From Streptomyces sp. NBC_01231 (GTDB taxonomy: Bacteria > Actinomycetota > Actinomycetes > Streptomycetales > Streptomycetaceae): 64,000 nucleotides of DNA. The DNA is taken from NCBI GenBank assembly GCA_035999765.1, contig CP108521.1:7440001-7504000 (forward strand). The letters are read 5' to 3'. Within the stretch, counting starts at the first letter, position 1. Each line of letters opens with the position of its first letter. This document shows positions 43,771 to 52,735 of the stretch, piece after piece. The position numbers and the translations under genes are program-made. The notes under the pieces are model-generated. The model had not been told where the DNA came from and did no database searches. It saw only the letters and a list, made by a program, of their open reading frames with translations.

Positions 43771-45090
43771 CTACGCCCCCAACACCCGCCGCAGGTAGTC
43801 GTTCTGGAATCGACGGTCCGGGTCGAGCCGGTCCCGCAGCGCCGTGAACTCGCCGAAGCGCGGGTAGACCCCGGCCAGGTACGCGGCGTCGCGCGTGTGC
43901 ACCTTGCCCCAGTGCGGCCGGCCCTCGTGCGCCGTGAAGATGCGCTCGGCGGCGGTGAAGTACGCCTGGTAGGGCGCCCCCTTGACCAGGTGGACGGCGA
44001 TGTACGCGCTGTCCCGGCCGGACGCCGTTGACAGTGTGATGTCGTCGGCCGGGGCGGTGCGCACCTCGACCGGGAAGCTGATCCGGAGGCCGGAGCGTTC
44101 GACCATCGTCCGCAGCTCGCGCAGCGCTTCGGTCACGGCCGCGCGCGGGAGGGCGTACTCCATCTCCACGAAGCGCACCCGGCGTGGCGAGGTGAAGACC
44201 TTGTACGGGATGTCGGTGTAGGTGCGGGAAGAGAGGGCCTTGCTGGAGACCCGGGCGATCGTCGGGATCGTGGCGGGCGCCGCGCGGCCGACCCACTGCG
44301 CCACCTGGAAGACGCCGTTGGAGAGGAACTCGTCCTCGAACCAGCCCGCCAGCTGCCCCACCGGCTGCTCCGGGCCCGCGCTGCGGTTGTTGCGCTTGGT
44401 GTTGGTGCTGCCGGTGTGCGGGAACCAGTAGAACTCGAAGTGCTCGTTCTCGGCCCACAGTTGGTCGAACTCGGCAACGACGCGGTCGAAGGGCATCGGC
44501 TCCTCGCGGGCCGTGAGCAGGAAGATCGGCTCCACCGCGAAGGTGATGGCGGTGACGATGCCGAGGGCGCCCAGTCCTGTTCGGGCGGCCGCGAACACCT
44601 CCGGATGCTCCTTCTCCGAGCAGGTGAGGAGCGAGCCGTCGGCCGTGACCAGTTCCAGGCCTTTGATCTGCGCGGCGATCGAGCCCGACTCGCGGCCCGT
44701 GCCGTGCGTGCCGGTGCTGGTGGCCCCGGAGACGGTCTGCTCCATGATGTCGCCCATGTTGGTCAGCGACAGACCTTCGCGGGCCAGGGCCATGTTGAGC
44801 CTCTTGAGCGGTGTGCCGGCCTCGACCGTGACCTCGCCGGCAGCACGGTCAATGGTGCGTATTCCGGTCAACAGTTGAGGGCGGATCAACACACCGTCGG
44901 TGGCGGCGATGGACGTGAAGGAGTGCCCGGTGCCGACGGCCTTGACCTTCAGCCCGTCCTCGGCGGCCTTGCGTACGGCATGCGCCAACTCGTCGACCGA
45001 GGCGGGAGTGACCTCCCGCGCGGGACGGGCTGTGACGTTGCCGCCCCAGTTACGCCACGTGCCGTTCTTCCCGCTCGCTGTGCTGCTCAA
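43771..45090 (-). CDS. FAD-linked sugar-lactone oxidase (D-arabinono-1,4-lactone oxidase/alditol oxidase family)
   Basis: This 439-residue flavoenzyme has an N-terminal PCMH FAD-binding domain (about 15-185; VKAVGTGHSFTSIA, where the His of GHS is the covalent flavin site in the family). Its SGATSTGTHGTG motif follows, and the C-terminal ALO domain has the HWGK signature (RPHWGKVHT). It oxidises sugar lactones or polyols with O2, giving H2O2 (family knowledge). The start overlaps the upstream MFS gene by 41 bases, so both are probably one operon. TWRNWGGN near the N-terminus is typical of the family. Confidence 0.92.
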   Translation of the reverse strand: MSSTASGKNGTWRNWGGNVTARPAREVTPASVDELAHAVRKAAEDGLKVKAVGTGHSFTSIAATDGVLIRPQLLTGIRTIDRAAGEVTVEAGTPLKRLNMALAREGLSLTNMGDIMEQTVSGATSTGTHGTGRESGSIAAQIKGLELVTADGSLLTCSEKEHPEVFAAARTGLGALGIVTAITFAVEPIFLLTAREEPMPFDRVVAEFDQLWAENEHFEFYWFPHTGSTNTKRNNRSAGPEQPVGQLAGWFEDEFLSNGVFQVAQWVGRAAPATIPTIARVSSKALSSRTYTDIPYKVFTSPRRVRFVEMEYALPRAAVTEALRELRTMVERSGLRISFPVEVRTAPADDITLSTASGRDSAYIAVHLVKGAPYQAYFTAAERIFTAHEGRPHWGKVHTRDAAYLAGVYPRFGEFTALRDRLDPDRRFQNDYLRRVLGA

Positions 45091-46288
45091 CGGTGCCTCC
45101 CCGACGCGGATCCGGCCTGCTGAGCCGGCGGTACCCGAGGAAACCGACCGCGACCGCGACGGCCCCGGACACCGCCGGAACCCCGTACCCGGCCCGCGCG
45201 CCGGCGGCGTCGATCACCCAGCCGGACACGGAGGAGCCGAGCGCGACCCCGACCGCCAGGCCGGTGCTCACCCAGGTCATGCCCTCGGTCAGTTGCGCGC
45301 GTGGTACGTGCTGCTCGATCAGGGACATCGTCGTGATCATCGTGGGAGCGATGGACAGACCCGCAACGAACAGCGCCACGGCCAGAAACGGCAAGTTTCC
45401 GACCAGTAGGAGGGGGATCATACTCACGGCCATCGCACACACGCCCAGCAGCCAGCGAGGTTCGGCTGGCCCCTTGAAGCGCAGCAGCCCGAACACGATT
45501 CCCGCGGCACAGGAGCCCGCCGCGTAGAGCGCGAGGACCAGGCTCGCGGCGCTCTTGTGCCCCTGCTCCTCGGCGAAGGCGACGGTGACCACGTCGACCG
45601 CTCCGAAGATCGCGCCGGTCGCCGCGAAGGTCACCACGAGGACTTGGAGACCGGGGGAGCGCAGGGCGGAACCGACGTCCTGTTGCGCGCGCGGATGCGG
45701 CGCGGGCTCGGTGGCCCGCTGGGCCGTCAGCCAGTAGACGCCGACCGCCAGGAATCCCGCGGCGAGCAGCGGACCGGCTTCCGGGAACCAGGCCGTGGAC
45801 AGTCCGATGGAGATGATCGGGCCGAAGATGAAGCAGACCTCGTCGATCACCGACTCGAAGGAGTACGCCGTGTGCAACTGCGGGGTGCCCCGGTAGAGCG
45901 CCGCCCAGCGCGCCCGGATCATCGCGCCGACGCTCGGCACACAGCCGACGCCGGCGCTGCACACGAACAAGGTCCAGTCCGGCCACCCGTAGTGCGCGGC
46001 GAACAGCAGCCCGGCCGCCGAGACGAGCGAGATCAGGGTCGCCGGGCGCAGCACCCGACGCTGTCCGTACCGGTCGACGAGCCGTGAGACCTGCGGGCCC
46101 GCCACCGCGGCGGCCAGCGCGATGGTCGCCGACAGCGCGCCTGCCAGGCCGTACCGACCGGTGAGCTGGGAGATCATCGTGACCACGCCGATGCCCATCA
46201 TCGACAGCGGCATCCGGCCGAGCAGCCCCGCGGCGGAGAAACCCCTGGAGCCGGGGGCGGCGAACAGGGCGCGGTAGGGGCTGGGCAC
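45050..46288 (-). CDS. MFS transporter
   Basis: This 412-residue protein has 12 predicted membrane helices. The MFS motif A-like DRYGQRR occurs in the loop between helices 2 and 3 (SRLVDRYGQRRVLR). It resembles YcaD/sugar-efflux-like exporters, but the substrate is not predictable. The last 13 codons overlap the oxidase gene, suggesting coupled translation and perhaps transport of that enzyme's substrate or product (inference). Confidence 0.9.
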   Translation of the reverse strand: MPSPYRALFAAPGSRGFSAAGLLGRMPLSMMGIGVVTMISQLTGRYGLAGALSATIALAAAVAGPQVSRLVDRYGQRRVLRPATLISLVSAAGLLFAAHYGWPDWTLFVCSAGVGCVPSVGAMIRARWAALYRGTPQLHTAYSFESVIDEVCFIFGPIISIGLSTAWFPEAGPLLAAGFLAVGVYWLTAQRATEPAPHPRAQQDVGSALRSPGLQVLVVTFAATGAIFGAVDVVTVAFAEEQGHKSAASLVLALYAAGSCAAGIVFGLLRFKGPAEPRWLLGVCAMAVSMIPLLLVGNLPFLAVALFVAGLSIAPTMITTMSLIEQHVPRAQLTEGMTWVSTGLAVGVALGSSVSGWVIDAAGARAGYGVPAVSGAVAVAVGFLGYRRLSRPDPRRGGTVEQHSEREERHVA

Positions 46289-46460
46289 GGGGTCTCCGGT
46301 CGGGCGGGAGCGGGGCTGCTCGGTGATCGGCTCGGCGAGGCGAGAACGCGATGGGCTCAGTAAGGCGTGAACACCGCTGATACAGCTTACGAGTCAGGGG
46401 GACCTGACGCAGCTCGGCGGACGCACCGGGAACCAGGGTGGTCACCCCGCCGTTTCCCAG

Positions 46461-46490
46461 CTGTCAGTACCTGATGACAGGATCGATCCC
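46461..46490 (+). promoter_or_regulatory. Promoter-proximal inverted repeat of the ferrochelatase gene
   Basis: CTGTCA (46461-46466) and TGACAG (46475-46480) are inverted over eight bases. The overlapping CAGGAT ends seven bases before the ATG, a possible leaderless -10 lacking the usual first T. Operator function is speculative. Confidence 0.3.
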
Positions 46491-47618
46491 ATGCCAGACG
46501 CGCTCGAAGCCACCCCCTACGACGCCCTGCTCCTGCTCTCGTTCGGCGGCCCGGAGGGGCCGGACGACGTCGTCCCGTTCCTGGAGAACGTGACGCGCGG
46601 GCGCGGAATCCCCAAGGAACGTCTGAAGGAAGTCGGTCAGCACTACTTCCTGTTCGGCGGGGTCAGCCCCATCAACGACCAGAACCGCGCCCTGCTGGAC
46701 ACCCTCCGCAAGGACTTCGCGGGCCACGGCCTGGATCTGCCGATCTACTGGGGCAACCGCAACTGGGCGCCCTATCTGACGGACACCCTGCGTGAGATGG
46801 TCGCCGACGGCCGCCGCCGCATCCTGGTCCTCGCGACCAGTGCCTACGCCTCCTACTCGGGCTGCCGCCAGTACCGCGAGAACCTCGCCGAGTCGCTGGC
46901 AACCCTTCAGGCCGAGGGCCTGGAGCTGCCGAAAGTCGACAAGCTACGGCACTACTTCAATCACCCGGGCTTCCTGGAGCCCATGATCGACGGTGTGCTC
47001 GAGTCTCTCGCCGACCTTCCCGAGGACGTCCGTGACGGCGCGCACATCGCCTTCACGACCCACTCGATCCCGATCGCCTCGGCGGACACCTCGGGCCCGG
47101 TCGAGGAGCACGGCGACGGCGGAGCGTACGTCCGGCAGCACCTGGACGTGGCCCAGCTCGTCGCCGACGCCGTCCGCGAGCGCACCGGCGTCGACCACCC
47201 CTGGCAGCTCGTCTACCAGTCCCGCTCCGGCGCCCCGCACATCCCGTGGCTGGACCCCGACATCTGCGACCACCTGGGGGAGCGGCACGCGGCCGGGGCC
47301 CCGGCGGTCGTCATGGCGCCCATCGGTTTCGTCTCCGACCACATGGAGGTCATGTACGACCTCGACACGGAGGCCAGGGCCAAGGCCGAGGAGCTGGGCC
47401 TGCCGGTCCGCCGCTCGGCCACCGTCGGTGCCGACCCGCGGTTCGCGGCCGCGATCCGTGACCTGGTCCTGGAGCGCGCCGCCGTCGAGCGAGGGCAGGA
47501 GGTCACGCCCTGCGCACTGGGCGCGCTCGGCGCCGACCACAACCTGTGCCCGATCGGCTGCTGCCCGGCCCGCGCCCCCCGTCCCGCCGCCGCGGGCGCC
47601 GACAGCCCCTACGCGTGA
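46491..47618 (+). CDS. cpfC: Coproporphyrin III ferrochelatase
   Basis: This 375-residue enzyme inserts Fe2+ into a porphyrin. In actinobacteria the substrate is coproporphyrin III in the coproporphyrin-dependent haem pathway (established knowledge), so cpfC is preferred over hemH. Active-site features are the His of FTTHSIP and the Glu/His region [11 protein letters not shown]. Cysteines in SGCRQYRE and in the C-terminal [17 protein letters not shown] match the 2Fe-2S ligands of the mycobacterial enzyme. No strong ribosome binding site; the ATG is consistent with the family N-terminus ([14 protein letters not shown]). It is followed four bases beyond the next ribosome binding site by the IMPase gene. 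Confidence 0.93.
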   Translation: MPDALEATPYDALLLLSFGGPEGPDDVVPFLENVTRGRGIPKERLKEVGQHYFLFGGVSPINDQNRALLDTLRKDFAGHGLDLPIYWGNRNWAPYLTDTLREMVADGRRRILVLATSAYASYSGCRQYRENLAESLATLQAEGLELPKVDKLRHYFNHPGFLEPMIDGVLESLADLPEDVRDGAHIAFTTHSIPIASADTSGPVEEHGDGGAYVRQHLDVAQLVADAVRERTGVDHPWQLVYQSRSGAPHIPWLDPDICDHLGERHAAGAPAVVMAPIGFVSDHMEVMYDLDTEARAKAEELGLPVRRSATVGADPRFAAAIRDLVLERAAVERGQEVTPCALGALGADHNLCPIGCCPARAPRPAAAGADSPYA

Positions 47619-47626
47619 GGAGCCCC

Positions 47627-48442
47627 GTGACCGACCCCCTGCACTCGGAACTGCTCGCCGTCGCCCAGGAGGCCGCCCGGCGTGCCGGGACCCTGCTGCG
47701 GGACGGCCGCCCGGCCGACCTCGCGGTCGCCGCGACCAAGTCGAGCCCGATCGACGTGGTCACCGAGATGGACATCGCGGCGGAGAAGCTGATCACCGAC
47801 CTGATCTCCGAGCACCGCCGTGACGACGGGTTCCTCGGCGAGGAAGGCGCCTCCACCGAGGGCACCAGTGGGATCCGCTGGGTGATCGACCCGCTCGACG
47901 GCACGGTCAACTACCTGTACGGGCTGCCTACTTGGGCCGTCTCCATTGCCGCCGAGCAGGACGGCGAGACCGTCGTCGGCGTCGTCGTGGCACCGATGCG
48001 CGGCGAGACGTTCCACGCGGTACGGGGCGGGGGAGCCTGGGCCACCGGCGGCTGGGACGGCGAGCGCAGGCTGGCCTGCCGCCCGGCTCCGCCCCTGGAG
48101 CAGGCCCTGGTGTCGACCGGCTTCAACTACGTCACCGACGTCCGCGTCCACCAGGCCGAGGTCGCCCGGAAGCTGATCCCGCTGCTGCGTGACATCCGGC
48201 GCGGCGGCTCGGCGGCGGTCGACCTGTGCGATGTCGCCGCGGGGCGCCTCGACGGCTACTACGAACGCGGCCTCCACCCCTGGGACCTCGCAGCGGGCGA
48301 CCTCATCGCCCGTGAGGCGGGCGCCCTGACCGGTGGACGCCCCGGAGAGGCTCCCGCACACGCCCTCACCGTCGCGGGTACCCCCGGCGTCTTCGAGCCC
48401 CTCCAGCGCCTCCTGGAGGACTTCGGCGCCTGGCACGACTGA
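47627..48442 (+). CDS. Inositol monophosphatase family protein
   Basis: This 271-residue Mg-dependent phosphatase has the metal-site motifs GEEGAS (residues about 70), WVIDPLDGTVNY and GGSAAVDLCDVAAGRLDGYYERGLHPWDLAAG. Substrates in the family include inositol-1-phosphate, histidinol-phosphate and fructose-1,6-bisphosphate; I cannot choose between them. GTG 47627 uses GAGGAG at 47617-47622, which overlaps the ferrochelatase stop, so the genes are one transcript. Confidence 0.92.
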   Translation: MTDPLHSELLAVAQEAARRAGTLLRDGRPADLAVAATKSSPIDVVTEMDIAAEKLITDLISEHRRDDGFLGEEGASTEGTSGIRWVIDPLDGTVNYLYGLPTWAVSIAAEQDGETVVGVVVAPMRGETFHAVRGGGAWATGGWDGERRLACRPAPPLEQALVSTGFNYVTDVRVHQAEVARKLIPLLRDIRRGGSAAVDLCDVAAGRLDGYYERGLHPWDLAAGDLIAREAGALTGGRPGEAPAHALTVAGTPGVFEPLQRLLEDFGAWHD

Positions 48443-48538
48443 GACGACGGCGCACGACTGAGACGACCGGGCACGTCTGAGTCTGCCGGTGCCGCCTCGT
48501 GGGCGACCCGGCCCGTGATCAACGGTGAGCAGGCAATG

Positions 48539-48575
48539 AGCGGGGCCCCGGCGCTGGATTCGCCGGGGCCCCGCT
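48539..48575. terminator. Bidirectional terminator
   Basis: Perfect 14-base-pair stem (48539-48552 with 48562-48575), nine-base loop, between the convergent IMPase and small-protein genes. Confidence 0.9.
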
Positions 48576-48594
48576 GTTGTGCTGTGCGAGCTGA

Positions 48595-48768
48595 TCAGAC
48601 GCGCGACGCGCCGACCTCCACACCGTGGTCGGCGGCGAGGCGGCGCAGGTCGTCGAGCTCGGCCTGCTCAACCTCGACGAGGAAGTCGTCGCCCTCGTCG
48701 CGAGCCCGCGTCAGATCGGACTCGGTCGCCTTTATGCGCTGCAGAAGTCCTGCGGTGAATGCGTCCAT
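48595..48768 (-). CDS. Small conserved helical protein
   Basis: This 57-residue protein (MDAFTAGLLQRIKATESDLT ... AELDDLRRLAADHGVEVG) is acidic and entirely helical in appearance, with a coiled-coil-like pattern. A GAGGGGG ribosome binding site precedes the ATG by six bases. The conserved location upstream of cutRS in Streptomyces supports a real gene; its function is unknown. Confidence 0.8.
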   Translation of the reverse strand: MDAFTAGLLQRIKATESDLTRARDEGDDFLVEVEQAELDDLRRLAADHGVEVGASRV

Positions 48769-49183
48769 GCTGCGCCCCCTCGTCCTGGGTCGTGGGTCGG
48801 TGGCACGGGGGTGTGCCGTTCGGAAGGGGCGATCACGTCTCCAGTAGATGCCCAGCGCCTTGCCCTGCTGGGCGGCGACGGTGCCGGACACCCACGCCCA
48901 CTCTGCGGAAGCGGAACGCGGGGTGCCGCATGGTGGTACGGCACATGCAGAGCGTGATCGCGGGGTGTAAAGCCGTCCTCCCCCCGCTCCCATCCACGGA
49001 AACCTCAACCCGACGAGAAAATCTCCCATTCCCGGGCCTCACACCTGTCCTTCAGGTCGCGCTCACCCGCCTTACCGCCGACTTATGGCCGAAAAGGGCA
49101 GGATGGAGGTCAACACACTCACCGAAAACCCTGCCCGCGCGGGCCGAGAAGCTACGCGGGTGGACAGAGGAAGGACAAGCGAC
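48769..49183. other. Intergenic region upstream of cutR
   Basis: 415 bases between divergent genes. Features are the 12-base palindrome GCCCGCGCGGGC at 49133-49144 and the cutR ribosome binding site GGAAGGA. Sequence around 48850-48900 has some hairpin potential. No supported gene; the cutRS promoter should lie here. Confidence 0.4.
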
Positions 49184-49837
49184 GTGCGCGTACTCGTCGT
49201 CGAGGACGAGCAGCTGCTCGCCGATGCGGTGGCCACCGGACTGCGCCGGGAGGCCATGGCCGTCGACGTCGTGTACGACGGCGCGGCGGCCCTGGAGCGC
49301 ATCGGCGTCAACGACTACGACGTGGTCGTTCTCGACCGGGACCTCCCGCTGGTGCACGGCGACGACGTCTGCCGCAAGATCGTCGAGCTCGGCATGCCCA
49401 CCCGCGTGCTGATGCTCACGGCGTCCGGCGATGTCAGCGACCGCGTCGAGGGGCTGGAGATCGGCGCCGACGACTACCTTCCCAAGCCCTTCGCGTTCAG
49501 CGAGCTGACGGCGCGCGTGCGTGCCCTGGGCCGGCGCACCAGCGTGCCGCTGCCGCCGGTGCTGGAGCGCGCCGGGATCAAGCTCGACCCGAACCGCCGG
49601 GAGGTCTTCAGGGACGGCAAGGAGGTCCAGCTGGCGCCCAAGGAGTTCGCCGTGCTGGAGGTGCTGATGCGCAGCGAGGGCGCGGTGGTCTCCGCGGAGC
49701 AGCTCCTGGAGAAGGCCTGGGACGAGAACACGGACCCGTTCACCAACGTCGTGCGCGTCACCGTCATGACCCTGCGACGCAAGCTCGGCGAGCCGCCTGT
49801 CATCGTGACCGTCCCCGGCTCCGGCTACCGGATCTGA
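49184..49837 (+). CDS. cutR: Response regulator CutR (OmpR family)
   Basis: This 217-residue regulator has a receiver domain with VVEDE, phospho-acceptor Asp in VVVLDRDLP and Lys in YLPKPFAF, and a C-terminal winged helix (LAPKEFAVLEVLMRSEGAVVSAEQLLEKAW ... VTVMTLRRKLGE). Length and sequence fit CutR of Streptomyces. GTG 49184 has AAGGA at eight bases; longer in-frame starts add non-conserved residues. It is six bases upstream of cutS. Confidence 0.93.
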   Translation: MRVLVVEDEQLLADAVATGLRREAMAVDVVYDGAAALERIGVNDYDVVVLDRDLPLVHGDDVCRKIVELGMPTRVLMLTASGDVSDRVEGLEIGADDYLPKPFAFSELTARVRALGRRTSVPLPPVLERAGIKLDPNRREVFRDGKEVQLAPKEFAVLEVLMRSEGAVVSAEQLLEKAWDENTDPFTNVVRVTVMTLRRKLGEPPVIVTVPGSGYRI

Positions 49838-49843
49838 TCGCCC

Positions 49844-51094
49844 GTGGCCGCGACCCCGGCGCCGCCCCAGGCGCCTCCGAAGCCCACCTGGGATCCCCGC
49901 AGGCCGGAGCCCCCCTTCCCGTGGCTGCGCCCGACCATCCGCATACGGCTCACGCTGCTGTACGGAGGGATGTTCCTGATCGCCGGCATCCTGCTGCTGT
50001 CGATCATCTACCTGCTGGCGGCGCAGGCCGTGAACACGGGCAACGCACCGCTGTTCAAGATCGTCGATGGTTCGAACATCGGCGTCACCAGTGAGGACTG
50101 CCGCGCGGTCAACGGTGTGAACAAGGTCCCGCTCGACAAGTTCAACGTCGCGATCGGCGAGTGCATCGACCACCAGCGCCAGGTCGCCCTGGACAACCTG
50201 CTCAGCCGCTCACTCCTCGCCCTGCTCGGCCTCGCGATCATCGCCTTCGCCTTCGGCTACGCGATGGCCGGCCGGGTCCTGTCGCCGCTGGGCCGGATCA
50301 CCCGCACCGCACGCGCGGTGGCGGGCTCGGACCTGTCCCGCCGTATCGAGCTGGACGGCCCGGACGACGAGCTCAAAGAACTCGCCGACACCTTCGACGA
50401 CATGCTGGAGCGACTACAACGGGCGTTCACGGCCCAGCAACGCTTCGTCGGCAACGCCTCGCACGAGCTGAGAACCCCGCTCGCGATCAACCGCACCCTC
50501 CTTGAGGTGCACCTGTCCGATCCGGGCGCGCCGATGGAGCTCCAGCAGCTCGGCAAGACGTTGTTGGCCACCAATGAGCGCAGCGAGCAGCTCGTCGAGG
50601 GTCTGCTCTTGCTGGCCCGCAGCGACAACCAGATCGTCGAGCGCAAGCCCGTGGACCTCGCGGAGGTCGCCGAGCAGGCCGTCGACCAGGTGCACGGCGA
50701 GGCGGAGGCCAAGGGGGTGGCGATCCGCGGGGAGCAGAAGACCGCGGTCGTCCAGGGCAACGGCGTACTGCTGGAGCGGATCGCCCTGAACCTCGTGCAG
50801 AACGCCGTGCGGTACAACGTGCCCGAGGGCGGCTGGGTCGAGGTGACGACAGAGGTCCAGCACGGCCAGGCGCTGTTCGTGGTGTCCAACACGGGCCCGG
50901 TGGTGCCGGCGTACGAGATCGACAATCTCTTCGAGCCGTTCAGGCGATTGCGTACGGAACGGACGGGCAGCGACAAGGGGGTGGGCCTGGGGCTGTCCAT
51001 CGTCCGGTCCGTGACCCGGGCGCATGGCGGGCACATCTCGGCTCGGCCGCGCGAAGGAGGTGGGCTCGTGATGCGGGTGACCCTTCCCGTCTGA
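49844..51094 (+). CDS. cutS: Sensor histidine kinase CutS
   Basis: This 416-residue kinase has a Pro-rich N-terminus and membrane helix 1 at about 37-62. The extracytoplasmic loop has two cysteines (C86 in SEDCRAVN, C107 in IGECIDHQ), and helix 2 is at about 125-145. The HAMP domain follows, then the H box FVGNASHELRTPLAINRTLL and an HATPase domain (NLVQNAVRYNV, GVGLGLSIVRSV). The paired extracellular cysteines agree with recent evidence that CutS monitors disulfide formation/secretion stress; the older description was copper-linked melanin expression. Confidence 0.93.
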   Translation: MAATPAPPQAPPKPTWDPRRPEPPFPWLRPTIRIRLTLLYGGMFLIAGILLLSIIYLLAAQAVNTGNAPLFKIVDGSNIGVTSEDCRAVNGVNKVPLDKFNVAIGECIDHQRQVALDNLLSRSLLALLGLAIIAFAFGYAMAGRVLSPLGRITRTARAVAGSDLSRRIELDGPDDELKELADTFDDMLERLQRAFTAQQRFVGNASHELRTPLAINRTLLEVHLSDPGAPMELQQLGKTLLATNERSEQLVEGLLLLARSDNQIVERKPVDLAEVAEQAVDQVHGEAEAKGVAIRGEQKTAVVQGNGVLLERIALNLVQNAVRYNVPEGGWVEVTTEVQHGQALFVVSNTGPVVPAYEIDNLFEPFRRLRTERTGSDKGVGLGLSIVRSVTRAHGGHISARPREGGGLVMRVTLPV

Positions 51095-51499
51095 GATCAT
51101 GACCCCCGCACCTGGACCGAGAGACGGGGATGTTCGCTTTGCGCGGAATTTTCAAGGCGCTGATCGAGTGTCCGCGTGTGTGATCGATCACAAAGGCGAT
51201 TTTCTGGCCATCTACTCTCCGTGATCATGGATATGGCCGAAAAGCCGGGAAAATCCGGGTTTTCCGGGGTCTTGATCACGGGAAGTACACGGTGAGACGC
51301 CTTTGAAGTGCGGGATTCGGACCGTGTACGGTCCCGATCGCCATCCAACCCGATCACTCAACAGGAGTCCGGTTGGGTGTCGATTGAGTAACAGACCTTG
51401 ATGTGAGGCAAAATCTCCGCCTCAGGTCGGGCACAAGTCCGGCCTCTCACGCGTTACGTGCGCTGGAGACACCGAAGACACCCAGAGGGGGAGAGCGAC
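51095..51499. promoter_or_regulatory. Intergenic region with a 14-base palindrome and repeated TGATC motifs
   Basis: 405 bases between cutS and the DUF4193 gene. TGTGATCGATCACA at 51179-51192 is a perfect palindrome. TGATC recurs near 51161, 51181, 51222 and 51274. An A/T-containing hairpin GGAAAA-TCCGGG-TTTTCC lies near 51248-51265. The DUF4193 promoter and leader must be here. Confidence 0.45.
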
Positions 51500-51796
51500 A
51501 TGGCAACCGACTACGACACCCCACGCAAGACCGACGACGACGTCGACTCGGACAGCCTTGAAGAACTGAAGGCCCGCCGGAACGACAAGTCGACCTCCGC
51601 CGTGGACGTCGACGAATTCGAGGCCGCCGAAGGTCTCGAACTGCCCGGCGCGGACCTCTCGAACGAGGAGCTGGCCGTCCGGGTACTGCCGAAGCAGCAG
51701 GACGAGTTCACCTGCATGAGCTGCTTCCTGGTACACCACCGCAGCCAGTTGGCCCGAGAGAAGAACGGTCAGCCGATCTGCCGCGACTGCGACTGA
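51500..51796 (+). CDS. DUF4193 family zinc-ribbon protein
   Basis: This 98-residue conserved actinobacterial protein has an acidic N-terminal half (DDDVDSDSLEELKARRNDKS). A C-terminal zinc ribbon C-x2-C ... C-x2-C (CMSC and CRDC) is linked by FLVHHRSQLAREKNGQPI. It resembles RNA polymerase-associated or Rbp-like small proteins, but no function is established. A GGGGGAGAG purine tract precedes the ATG. Confidence 0.88.
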   Translation: MATDYDTPRKTDDDVDSDSLEELKARRNDKSTSAVDVDEFEAAEGLELPGADLSNEELAVRVLPKQQDEFTCMSCFLVHHRSQLAREKNGQPICRDCD

Positions 51797-51809
51797 GGAC
51801 GGGTCGGCC

Positions 51810-52718
51810 GTGACTGGCTCGACCCCTCCCCGGAAGCGCCGCTTCCTCCCGCGGGGAGCGGACTCGGTGCCGTCCGAGGGACGGCACGGCGCGCGTGACG
51901 ACGAGCGGGGCTCATCCGGAAGGGGATCGGCCTCGCTCGAACCGGCTACCGGCAGGCCCGACCTCCCGGCGCCGGTCGAGACCCCCGCGCCCGTCGCACG
52001 GCGGCGGGGCGCGGAGATCCGGGACAAGGCCCGGGAAGGCATCCGCAAGAGCGGCAGCCGCGCCAAGGCGGCGGTGGGACACCTCGCCGACCGGATCATC
52101 GACATGGCCCCGCGGATCCCCGTACGCGACCTCGCGACGCTCCGCAGGCAGTTCCCCGGGCTCGGGCCCGAGCAGATCGCGGACAAGCTCGTGGCGGGCG
52201 CCTCGAGCGCGACCGCGACGGTAGGAGCCGGAATCGGCGCGGCGGCGATGCTGCCGGTGCCGCCCGCGATGCCCACGGAACTCGCCGCCGAGATCACCGG
52301 CGTCGCGGCGATCGAGCTGAAGCTGATCGCGGAACTCCACGAGGTCTACGGCCTTCGACCGCCGGGCAGCCTGAAGCAGCGCTCCACCGCGTATCTCAAC
52401 TCCTGGTCGGGGGAGCGGGGAATCGACCTGACCAAGCCGTCGTCCGTCGGCACCGCGGTGAACAGCAGCATGAAGCAGCAGTTGCGGCAGCAGATCATGA
52501 AGCGGATGGTGCGCGACCTGCCGAACCTGATGCCGTTCATGGTGGGCGCGGCCGTCGGAGCGGTCATGAACCGCCGGGACACCAGAAAACTCGCGGAGCG
52601 CATCCGGGCCGACCTGCGCAGAACGCAGGTGCCGTGGGACGCCCTGCCGGATCTGCCGCCGCTGGAGAGCCCGGCGGATCCACTGTCCATGGGGGACGTG
52701 CCGAAAGAGCTCGGGTGA
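51810..52718 (+). CDS. Conserved protein, EcsC-like
   Basis: This 302-residue protein has an Arg/Pro-rich N-terminus (about 1-65) and a basic amphipathic helix. Glycine/alanine helices follow (SSATATVGAGIGAAAMLPVPPAM), then AAEITGVAAIELKLIAELHEVYGLRPPG and LPNLMPFMVGAAVGAVMNRRDTRKLAERIR. The AIELKLIAELHEVYG block resembles EcsC-family proteins. It is probably membrane-associated. Function unknown. It starts 13 bases after the DUF4193 stop, so co-transcription is likely. Confidence 0.82.
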   Translation: MTGSTPPRKRRFLPRGADSVPSEGRHGARDDERGSSGRGSASLEPATGRPDLPAPVETPAPVARRRGAEIRDKAREGIRKSGSRAKAAVGHLADRIIDMAPRIPVRDLATLRRQFPGLGPEQIADKLVAGASSATATVGAGIGAAAMLPVPPAMPTELAAEITGVAAIELKLIAELHEVYGLRPPGSLKQRSTAYLNSWSGERGIDLTKPSSVGTAVNSSMKQQLRQQIMKRMVRDLPNLMPFMVGAAVGAVMNRRDTRKLAERIRADLRRTQVPWDALPDLPPLESPADPLSMGDVPKELG

Positions 52719-52735
52719 CGCCTCGCCCGGGTGTG

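Noticed and set aside
51179..51192. CRP-like site TGTGATCGATCACA
   Set aside because: The half sites resemble TGTGA/TCACA but the spacer is four bases instead of six, so it does not fit the known Crp consensus. Kept only as a palindrome of unknown use.
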